Shown here one piece after another: positions 1 through 5,745 of a stretch of DNA of 8,395 bases. The position numbers were made by a program, and so were the translations under genes. How positions within the stretch are numbered: the stretch's first letter is position 1; each line of letters starts with the position of its first letter. Below the pieces are notes generated by a model. It worked only from the letters and a program-made list of their open reading frames with translations, was not told where the DNA came from and searched no databases. Source of the DNA: Panacagrimonas sp. (lineage in GTDB: Bacteria; Pseudomonadota; Gammaproteobacteria; Nevskiales; Nevskiaceae); the NCBI GenBank assembly GCA_021773655.1, contig JAJFJX010000066.1, positions 1-8,395 of the forward strand. Reading direction: 5' to 3'.

Positions 1-713
1 CGGACCCCATTCCCGACGGCTGTACGCTGGTATCCACCCTCAACGGCGTGGCGCCGCTGCGGCTGCTGCGCGAGCGCCGTCCCGGCGCGCGGGTGTTTCC
101 GATGAGCGTGATGATGAACCTGCAGTGCCCGGATCCGCTGCAGATTCACCTGACCACCGCGGCCGAAGTCGTGCTCGGCACCGACGATGCTCAACTGCGC
201 CAGGTGTTCGACTGCCCGGGCCTGCGTCTCAGGTGCGTCGCAGGCGATGAAGCCGTGTGGGGCAAGCTGCTGATCAACCTGGCCAATGCCATCTGCGCGC
301 TGACCGGGGCGACGTTCCGCGATCTGTTCGTCGACCCGGACCTGCGCCGCATCTATGTGGCTGTGCTCGACGAGGCCACCACGGCACTGGACGCGGCCGG
401 CATCGCCTGGAAGCTGCCGCTGGCAGTGCCTTTTGCGACCTACCGCTGGATGCTGCTGCACGGCGGACCGCTGCCATGGTGGGTGGCTCGCTGGCGCAAC
501 GGCGTGCGCGAGGGGGCCTACCCATCCATGGTCGCCGACGTGCGTGCAGGCCGGGAAACGGAAGTCGGGCAGCTCAATGGCGAGATCGTGCGCCTGGGCG
601 CCCGTACCGGGCGCCCGACCCCGGTCAACGCATGCCTGGTCGAATGGATCGGCGCCAGCCGCAGGCCCGCGCCGATGGATCCGGCGGGCATGCGCGCGAC
701 GCTTCGCCTTTAG
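1..713 (+). CDS. 2-dehydropantoate 2-reductase family protein, 5' truncated by window edge
   Basis: This is the C-terminal 236 residues of a ketopantoate reductase-type protein. The family reduces 2-dehydropantoate to pantoate with NADPH in the cytoplasm, a step of pantothenate and CoA synthesis. The reading frame is open from base 3, so the start lies outside the window. The nucleotide-binding Rossmann domain is mostly missing; its last strand and the S-T-L-N-G turn (about bases 36-47) are present. The helical ApbA_C domain is clear. It has the catalytic-type Lys (codon 264-266) in W-G-K-L-L-I-N-L-A-N with Asn at 276-278, then T-E-V-G-Q-L-N-G-E-I-V and G-R-P-T-P-V-N-A near the end, which match the family's conserved E-x-x-x-x-N-G and G-x-x-x-P-x-N blocks. 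An internal GTG at 48 is not a plausible start because homology continues upstream. Many genomes carry paralogues of this family that are not PanE, so I give no symbol. It converges on the small membrane protein gene 61 bases downstream. Confidence 0.87.
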   Translation, partial: DPIPDGCTLVSTLNGVAPLRLLRERRPGARVFPMSVMMNLQCPDPLQIHLTTAAEVVLGTDDAQLRQVFDCPGLRLRCVAGDEAVWGKLLINLANAICALTGATFRDLFVDPDLRRIYVAVLDEATTALDAAGIAWKLPLAVPFATYRWMLLHGGPLPWWVARWRNGVREGAYPSMVADVRAGRETEVGQLNGEIVRLGARTGRPTPVNACLVEWIGASRRPAPMDPAGMRATLRL

Positions 714-774
714 GCAAACGGTCGACGCGCGGGTCTAGGCGCTGGATCTCGGCGCGGGCCTCGGTGCGGGGACC

Positions 775-960
775 TCAGCGCGCTGACCGGGGCCCGAGCA
801 GCAACCAGATGATGAAGCCCAGCACGGGCAGCAGAAGGATCAGCACGATCCACAGCGCCTTTTTCAGCGGCTCCGCCCGGCTGCCGACGATCCCGATGAT
901 CGCGTAGATATTGGCGATCAGGACGATCACGCCCCACAGTCCGATGTTGTCGAGGCTCAT
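775..960 (-). CDS. Small PLDc_N-type (phospholipase D nuclease N-terminal domain-like) membrane protein
   Basis: This 61-residue protein consists of two hydrophobic helices, residues about 6-26 and 35-55, joined by a short charged loop (S-R-A-E-P-L-K-K). The second helix begins K-K-A-L-W-I-V-L-I-L-L-L-P-V-L-G-F-I-I-W, matching the Leu-Trp...Pro-x-x-Gly pattern of the PLDc_N domain. In cardiolipin synthase-like proteins that domain sits in front of the catalytic phospholipase D domains. Here it stands alone with no catalytic domain. Free-standing PLDc_N proteins are common in bacteria, and I know of no firm function for them. A GGAG ribosome-binding site lies about nine bases before the ATG. 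The gene is divergent from selO, with 105 bases between the start codons, and convergent with the reductase gene. Its role is unknown beyond an inner-membrane location. Confidence 0.82.
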   Translation of the reverse strand: MSLDNIGLWGVIVLIANIYAIIGIVGSRAEPLKKALWIVLILLLPVLGFIIWLLLGPRSAR

Positions 961-1053
961 GGCCCGGTCTCCGATCCGTTGATGTCGATGTGCGGCCTTG
1001 AATCAGCCTGGGGACGATGCCAGCCGGCGCCTGAAGCCTGCAGGCATCTGGCG

Positions 1054-1059
1054 CACAAT
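1054..1059 (+). promoter_or_regulatory. Putative -10 box of selO, leaderless arrangement
   Basis: CACAAT ends exactly six bases before the ATG at 1066, so transcription would start at or next to the A of the start codon. No purine-rich ribosome-binding site precedes this ATG. The same spacing occurs before mscS (4491-4496) and before the tRNA (8121-8126). No good -35 hexamer is visible about 17 bases upstream. This is inference from spacing and similarity. Confidence 0.4.
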
Positions 1060-1065
1060 GGGCGC

Positions 1066-2574
1066 ATGGATGCTTTCACGACTTGCGCATCATCCCTGGA
1101 CTGGGTCGACACCTTCTGGCAACTGCCCGCGGACTATGCCGCGCAGATCGAACCCGAGCCACTGTCGTCGCCGCGCATGCTGCACTTCAACCGGCCGCTG
1201 GCCGGGCACATCGGGTTGCCGGCCGATGCAGCCGACGACGCCCGATGGCTGTCGCTGCTGTCGGGCAACACGCGCAGGCTGGAGCGCACACCGCTGGCGA
1301 CGGTCTACGCCGGGCACCAGTTCGGTCATTTCGTGCCGCAGCTCGGGGATGGCCGTGCGCTGCTGCTTGGCCAGGTCCGCAATGCCGAGGGTGAACTGTT
1401 CGAATTGCAGCTCAAGGGTGCCGGCAAGACTCCGTTTTCGCGCTTTGCCGATGGCCGTGCCGTACTGCGCTCATCGTTGCGCGAGTACCTGTGCTCCGAG
1501 GCCATGCACGGACTGGGCGTTCCCACCACGCGGGCTCTGAGCCTGGTCGGCTCGCCCGACCCGGTACAGCGCGAAACCGTGGAGACCGCCGCGGTGGTGT
1601 GCCGGGTGGCGCCGAGCTTCGTGCGCTTCGGTCACTTCGAGTTCTTCTACTACCACCAGCGCCATGCGTTGCTGGCGCCGCTGGCCGATCACATCATCGC
1701 GCATCATTTCCCGTCCCTGCCCGAGGCCCACGCGGAGCCGTCCGCGCGCTACGCCGCCTGGCTGGGCGAGGTGATCGAGCGCACCGCGCGCATGGTGGCG
1801 CAGTGGCAGACGGTCGGCTTCTGCCACGGCGTGATGAACACCGACAACTTTTCCATCCTGGGCCTGACCATCGACTACGGTCCGTTCGGTTTTCTCGACG
1901 GTTTTCGCAGCGGCCATATCTGCAACCATTCCGACGAGGCCGGGCGCTACGCCTACGAACAGCAGCCGCGCATCGGCTACTGGAACTGCTCGAAACTGCT
2001 GCAGGCGACACTGCCGTTGCTGCACGACACGCCGGAGACCGCCGTCGAGATCGCGCAGGCGCTGCTGGCCCGTTACCCCTCGGTCTATGCCGGGACAGTG
2101 CTGGCCGCCTGGCGCGCCAAGCTGGGCCTGGCCCAGGCCCTGGAGGGAGATCGCGAACTGGTCAACGGCCTGCTCAATATTCTCGATCGCGGCGGCAATG
2201 ACTTCACGCGCTGCTTCCGTGGCCTATCGCAGGTGCGCATCGACAGCCACGCGCCGCCACCGCCAGTGCGCGACGAGATCACCGATCTGGACGCCTTCGA
2301 CGCCTGGCTGGGCGATTACCGCGCCCGCCTGCGTCGCGAGAACAGTGCGGACGCAGAGCGCGCCGCGCGCATGAACGAGGTCAACCCCTGTTATGTGCTG
2401 CGCAATCATCTGGCGCAGAACGCCATTGGACTGGCCGAACACGGCGAGTACACGCAGATCGACACCCTGATGCGCCTGCTGGCGGATCCGTTCGTCGAAC
2501 GCCCGGACGCGGGGCACTACGCCGCCGCGCCGCCGCCCGGCGCTGCACAGGTCGAGATCAGCTGCTCGTCCTGA
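1066..2574 (+). CDS. selO: Protein adenylyltransferase SelO (YdiU/UPF0061 family)
   Basis: SelO has a protein-kinase fold but binds ATP in a flipped orientation and transfers AMP to Ser, Thr or Tyr of target proteins; it is linked to oxidative-stress control. The product here is 502 residues (E. coli YdiU is 478). Visible family blocks are Y-A-G-H-Q-F-G at 81-87, G-D-G-R-A at 94-98, Q-L-K-G-A-G-K-T-P-F-S-R at 115-126, D-G-R-A-V-L-R-S-S at 129-137, and H-G-V-M-N-T-D-N at 254-261 followed by I-D-Y-G-P-F at 269-274. By spacing, Lys117 and Glu140 are the ATP-positioning pair, Asp260 the catalytic Asp, and Asn261 and Asp270 the metal ligands. The protein ends S-C-S-S; Cys500 occupies the place of selenocysteine in animal SelO. 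Earlier in-frame ATGs from 979 exist, but the family N-terminus begins near D-W-V-D-T-F (12-17), so the ATG at 1066 is preferred. It stands alone between divergent and convergent neighbours. Confidence 0.96.
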   Translation: MDAFTTCASSLDWVDTFWQLPADYAAQIEPEPLSSPRMLHFNRPLAGHIGLPADAADDARWLSLLSGNTRRLERTPLATVYAGHQFGHFVPQLGDGRALLLGQVRNAEGELFELQLKGAGKTPFSRFADGRAVLRSSLREYLCSEAMHGLGVPTTRALSLVGSPDPVQRETVETAAVVCRVAPSFVRFGHFEFFYYHQRHALLAPLADHIIAHHFPSLPEAHAEPSARYAAWLGEVIERTARMVAQWQTVGFCHGVMNTDNFSILGLTIDYGPFGFLDGFRSGHICNHSDEAGRYAYEQQPRIGYWNCSKLLQATLPLLHDTPETAVEIAQALLARYPSVYAGTVLAAWRAKLGLAQALEGDRELVNGLLNILDRGGNDFTRCFRGLSQVRIDSHAPPPPVRDEITDLDAFDAWLGDYRARLRRENSADAERAARMNEVNPCYVLRNHLAQNAIGLAEHGEYTQIDTLMRLLADPFVERPDAGHYAAAPPPGAAQVEISCSS

Positions 2575-2576
2575 AG

Positions 2577-2606
2577 TCGGTGCTTCGACCTGCCGAGCTT
2601 TTTTTT
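2577..2606 (+). terminator. Weak terminator-like site after selO
   Basis: Three bases after the selO stop codon, TCGG (2577-2580) can pair with CCGA (2593-2596), with one T-G wobble inside. A run of eight T follows at 2599-2606. The stem is short and the loop about ten bases, so the hairpin is weak, but the T-run is the only one of its size in this GC-rich stretch and sits where a Rho-independent terminator would be expected. Confidence 0.35.
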
Positions 2607-2682
2607 GTCTTGGTCGGTCGACGCGGGTGGCTCGCCTCTCCGGCGGGCAGCAGAGGTCGGCGCTTCGTGTTCGGGTCCCGGC

Positions 2683-2801
2683 GCGGGAGTGCCATGGAGA
2701 TACGCCCGCGAAAGCCCGACCGGGATGAGGGCATCGCAGCACGGCTTTGCAGTGCCCGGTGAGGCCCTCAGCCCTGGCCCACTCCCGCAAGCGGGAGTGG
2801 G
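2683..2801. repeat. Intergenic palindromic repeat, REP-like, between convergent genes
   Basis: CCCACTCCCGC at 2778-2788 is followed after AA by its perfect complement at 2791-2801. This is an 11-base-pair palindrome that would form a hairpin with a C-A-A-G tetraloop. The 9-mer GCGGGAGTG occurs twice in direct orientation (2683-2691 and 2791-2799) and once inverted (2780-2788). At 2676-2688 a smaller stem (TCCCG/CGGGA) overlaps the first copy. The motif resembles the CTCCCGC-AA-GCGGGAG hairpins scattered between genes in many GC-rich proteobacteria. No T-run follows on either strand, but its place between the 3' ends of selO and the lipoprotein gene would suit a two-way transcript-end hairpin. 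The rest of the 266-base gap shows no credible gene. Confidence 0.6.
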
Positions 2802-2840
2802 GTTCTGCAGTCGACCATTTCGGCAGACCTCAACAGGACG

Positions 2841-4319
2841 TCATCGAGCCGCCGCGTCGTCCGCCAGTGCAGGGCCGGGTGCCGGCGGCGCCACCAGCAG
2901 CGTTTCGAACAGGAAGGGATCGTCGAAATGAGTCTGGCCGACGAAGGTGGTGGCGTGGCGCCCCCACTGACGTATGGCACCGGCATTGCGTACGCCGCTG
3001 GGCCACAGCCAGAGCCGCTCGGTGCGCTCGGTGCCGTCGACGAAACCGTCGGGACCGAACAGGCTCTGTGTCCCGCCCCCGGGCAGCGGCAGCAACAGCA
3101 GCTCGTCGTAGGGTCGCAGCTTGTATTGACGTATCCCCGAAGCCGTCACCTGTTCGGGCGACACCACACGCTGTACCGCGTGCGTGCCCGATGCCAGGCG
3201 CACTGCCACCGCTCCGGATGGCACCTGGTCCTGCGGGAACAGCAGGGTTTCGCGGTCGTCGGCGATCTCGCGCCGCTGCATGGCCACGGCCGGGAAGGCG
3301 TAGTGGTAACAGCCACAGGCGTGGATGGTGTCGTGCAGGATCGGGTGTCCGCGTTCGTCCAGGGTGACGCGCCAGATCAGACCGTCCAGCGGTCCGGCGG
3401 CAGCGTCGCCCGATGCATGTTGATCGAACCAGACGAAATAGCTGATCTGCAGCAGCTTGCGACCGCCGAAACGGGCGTAGCCGGGCAGGAAATGCACCAC
3501 CGGTTCCTGTACGTCTACGCCCGGCACCCGCGCACCAACGACGGGCTGACCTGGCAGATCGTGCTCGGCCGCCGTGTCGATCCAGAGCTGCGGCGCATGA
3601 AACTGGGCCAGCTGCAGCATCTCCGACCACAGCACGCCGATGCGCCCCAGCCGGTCGCGCGGCTTGTTGCGCAGATCCACGGTCTCGTGCGGGAATTCCG
3701 CCGAGCGGGCCGCCTGCCACATCAGCAGTTTGCCGCGAGTCTCAAGCTTCGCAATCGGGGTGTCGAAACGCTCCATCACCTGCTGCTGGTACTGGCGCAC
3801 ACCACGGAGCAGAAACGGTTTTGCCAGCGGATAAAGACCCAGCGCGCGCGCAACTTTGGAGTAGTCGTCCGGCGGACGGACCACCGACAGCAGGTGTTCG
3901 CGGAAGGCCTTGTTGTCGAGCTCCAGGCTGCGCAGCCAGGCGCCGCAGCCCCGTAGCTCGCTCAGCGCCAAGGACGCGGTCTGCGCGCCCAGATTGAGAT
4001 TGCGCAATTCGATGTCACGGGCCTCGTCCTCGTTGGCGCGCAGGTAACCCACCCATTCCCAGAACGTGTCCATGTCGTCGATCTCGTCGGCAAAGGAGGC
4101 CGAGAAACGGTCACTGCGCAGGTACGGGAAGCCCGGGATCCTCGAATAGCCGGCATCGGCCACCCCAGCCGTTTCGATGCGCCGGTCGAACTGTTCGAAC
4201 ACTTGCAGACAGTTTTTGCCGTCGGGCACCGGCGGGCGCGGCGGCATGGGGGTGGCACAACCGGCGATCAGCCACGACAGGACGGCACAAACAGGCAGCA
4301 CGTGGTGGCAACGGATCAT
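2841..4319 (-). CDS. Uncharacterised lipoprotein with H-x-C-G-C-Y-H motif
   Basis: The product is 492 residues and I cannot name its family. Residues 1-20 are a signal peptide with a hydrophobic core (about 7-19) and lipobox I-A-G-C; Cys21 would be lipidated. Ala at +2 favours the outer membrane. A Pro-rich linker (24-32) follows, then a long, mainly helical region to about 250. The most conserved-looking part is the C-terminal half: Y-F-V-W-F at 294-298, L-D-G-L-I-W-R-V-T-L-D at 311-321 and H-A-C-G-C-Y-H at 333-339. I recall conserved hypothetical proteins of gammaproteobacteria with the same D-G-L-I-W-R-V and CGCYH blocks. The Cys and His cluster could bind a metal or form a disulfide; this is inference. 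An upstream in-frame ATG at 4373 exists, but the start at 4319 fits the signal peptide and has AAGGGGGG about seven bases ahead. The gene is divergent from mscS and its 3' end faces selO. Confidence 0.85.
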   Translation of the reverse strand: MIRCHHVLPVCAVLSWLIAGCATPMPPRPPVPDGKNCLQVFEQFDRRIETAGVADAGYSRIPGFPYLRSDRFSASFADEIDDMDTFWEWVGYLRANEDEARDIELRNLNLGAQTASLALSELRGCGAWLRSLELDNKAFREHLLSVVRPPDDYSKVARALGLYPLAKPFLLRGVRQYQQQVMERFDTPIAKLETRGKLLMWQAARSAEFPHETVDLRNKPRDRLGRIGVLWSEMLQLAQFHAPQLWIDTAAEHDLPGQPVVGARVPGVDVQEPVVHFLPGYARFGGRKLLQISYFVWFDQHASGDAAAGPLDGLIWRVTLDERGHPILHDTIHACGCYHYAFPAVAMQRREIADDRETLLFPQDQVPSGAVAVRLASGTHAVQRVVSPEQVTASGIRQYKLRPYDELLLLPLPGGGTQSLFGPDGFVDGTERTERLWLWPSGVRNAGAIRQWGRHATTFVGQTHFDDPFLFETLLVAPPAPGPALADDAAAR

Positions 4320-4340
4320 CGAACTGCCCCCCTTGGAGCA

Positions 4341-4368
4341 AGAGTACCGAGGGTTACGGTGCCGGCAA
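4341..4368 (-). promoter_or_regulatory. Putative sigma70-type promoter of the lipoprotein gene
   Basis: Read on the minus strand, TTGCCG (4368-4363) and TACTCT (4346-4341) are 16 bases apart. They match four or more positions each of the TTGACA and TATAAT consensus. The -10 box lies 21 bases before the ATG at 4319, leaving room for the AAGGGGGG ribosome-binding site. It is the best pair in this interval but unproven. Confidence 0.38.
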
Positions 4369-4471
4369 CACAACCAGACTTGCGAACCAGCGTCCAGTCA
4401 GGCGCCTGCCCATGGCACCTCTGGCGAGACAATGTGCCGCCCGCGGCCTGCGGCCTGCGGGCTACGCACGC

Positions 4472-4487
4472 CGACTCCATCGAGTCG
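4472..4487. promoter_or_regulatory. Inverted repeat in the mscS promoter spacer, possible operator
   Basis: CGACTC (4472-4477) and GAGTCG (4482-4487) form a perfect 6-base inverted repeat around CATC. It ends three bases before the putative -10 box, so a protein bound there would cover the -35 to -10 spacer. It could equally be chance in GC-rich DNA. Confidence 0.3.
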
Positions 4488-4490
4488 CCG

Positions 4491-4496
4491 TAAAAT
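4491..4496 (+). promoter_or_regulatory. Putative -10 box of mscS, leaderless arrangement
   Basis: TAAAAT lies exactly six bases before the ATG at 4503, and there is no ribosome-binding site between them. The 14 bases from 4490 to 4503 match 8120-8133 before the tRNA at all but one position. That places the expected transcription start on the A of the mscS start codon. The -35 region is poor. Confidence 0.5.
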
Positions 4497-4502
4497 CCGC
4501 GC

Positions 4503-5699
4503 ATGATCGAACTTCCCCCGCACTGGCCCTACACCGCGCTGGCGCTGTTCGGTCTGGGCCTGGGGACGTCGCTGGCGGTGAGCTTCCTGGCCCGCACCCT
4601 GGACCAGGGGCGCTACGCCTGGCAGCAGGCCCTGCGCAGGCGTCTGGACGTGCCCGTCGACAGGCCCATTACCGAGCTGCGCTGGGCCACCCGAGTGCTG
4701 CTGCTGGTGCTGTGGGGCGGCCTGGGCTACGCGCTGCTGCGCCTGTGGGGTCTGGACGAGCTGGGTGCACGTTTTGTCGATGGCCTGTTCGGCACCGGCG
4801 TGCAGATCGCCGGTACCACGGTGGTGCCCGGCAAGTTGATCCTTGGTTCCCTGGCGTTTCTGGTGCTGGTCACCTTCACCCGCTGGTTCAAGCGCAAGCT
4901 CGAACGCGACTGGTTGCCGCTGACGCGCCTGGAACCCAGCGTGCGCATGTCGGTGGCCACCCTCTACGGCTACGCGGCCTTCGTGGTGGCAGCATTGGTG
5001 GGACTGTCGGCAGCGGGGCTGGACCTGTCGAAGGTCGCCATCGTGGCCGGCGCGCTGTCGGTGGGAATCGGCTTCGGCCTGCAGAACATCGTCAACAACT
5101 TCGTCTCCGGCCTGATTCTGCTGTTCGAACGTCCGGTCCGTCTGGGGGACTACATCAAGGTCGGCAGCTCCGAAGGCTTCGTGCGGCGCATCCGCATCCG
5201 GTCCACCGAGCTGGAAAACGCCGACCGCGTCAGCGTGATGGTTCCCAACTCGGTGCTGCTTGGTGCCGAACTGCAGAACTGGAACTACCGCGACACCCTG
5301 GGACGGGTGGTGGTGGCGGTCAGCGTGGCCTACGGCAGCCAGCCCGAACAGGTGCGCGACCTGCTGCTGGGCCTGGCGGGAGAGCATCCCCTGATCGTGC
5401 AGGACGGCGAGCGGCCCGATGTGCGTGGCCCGGCAGTGCTGTTCACCGCGATGGGCGATTCCGGGCTGATCTTCGAACTGCGTGCGAACGTGCGCGACAT
5501 CTACTCGCGCGGCAATGTCGCCAGCGACCTGCGCTATTCCATCTACGCAGCTCTGCGCCGGCACGGCATCGAAATCCCGTTTCCGCAGCAGGACGTGTGG
5601 CTGCGCAATGCACCTGCACCTGCACCTGCACCTGCACCTGCCACGATCACCGACAAGGCCGGTTCATCACCGACAGCGCCACCCGACCTCCGCCGATGA
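4503..5699 (+). CDS. MscS-family mechanosensitive ion channel protein
   Basis: The product is 398 residues, an inner-membrane channel of the small-conductance mechanosensitive family. These channels open under membrane tension to release solutes on osmotic downshock. Hydrophobic helices lie at about 9-30, 62-82, 108-127 and 152-172. The pore helix runs about 176-208, with A-G-A-L-S-V-G-I-G-F-G-L-Q-N-I at 182-196 and F-V-S-G-L-I-L-L-F-E-R at 200-210, the family signature. The soluble beta and alpha/beta domains follow (G-D-Y-I-K-V at 215-220; M-V-P-N-S at 246-250; I-P-F-P-Q-Q-D-V at 358-365). E. coli MscS has 286 residues and three helices, so this is a longer member with extra N-terminal helices. 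After the domain ends near 367 comes a Pro-Ala tail (370-380) encoded by a tandem repeat, then an unstructured end. The first ATG fits the N-terminal helix. The hydrolase gene follows after 46 bases, probably on the same transcript. The paralogue type is not certain, so no symbol is given. Confidence 0.94.
   Translation: MIELPPHWPYTALALFGLGLGTSLAVSFLARTLDQGRYAWQQALRRRLDVPVDRPITELRWATRVLLLVLWGGLGYALLRLWGLDELGARFVDGLFGTGVQIAGTTVVPGKLILGSLAFLVLVTFTRWFKRKLERDWLPLTRLEPSVRMSVATLYGYAAFVVAALVGLSAAGLDLSKVAIVAGALSVGIGFGLQNIVNNFVSGLILLFERPVRLGDYIKVGSSEGFVRRIRIRSTELENADRVSVMVPNSVLLGAELQNWNYRDTLGRVVVAVSVAYGSQPEQVRDLLLGLAGEHPLIVQDGERPDVRGPAVLFTAMGDSGLIFELRANVRDIYSRGNVASDLRYSIYAALRRHGIEIPFPQQDVWLRNAPAPAPAPAPATITDKAGSSPTAPPDLRR
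5609..5641 (+). repeat. Hexanucleotide tandem repeat (TGCACC) in the mscS-family gene
   Basis: Five exact copies of TGCACC (5609-5638) plus a partial TGC are followed by degenerate sequence. In the reading frame they encode alternating Pro and Ala after the last conserved channel residues. Because the unit is six bases, gain or loss of copies adds or removes Pro-Ala pairs without a frameshift. Confidence 0.9.
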
Positions 5700-5745
5700 G
5701 GTTGCCTGCAGAGCCCGGCCCGAGGGCCGCCGCCGGCGAGCAGAC

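Noticed and set aside
2224..2790. 188-codon minus-strand frame covering the gap after selO
   Set aside because: It starts inside the palindromic repeat and runs antisense into selO; its residues reflect the repeat and GC bias.
2928..3956. 342-codon plus-strand frame opposite the lipoprotein gene
   Set aside because: The minus strand has a signal peptide, lipobox, ribosome-binding site and conserved-looking blocks; the plus-strand product has none.
4398..5564. Long open frame (388 codons) antisense to the mscS-family gene
   Set aside because: The product is Gln/His/Gly-rich with no domain pattern. It lies wholly opposite a gene with clear family motifs and is a by-product of high third-position GC.
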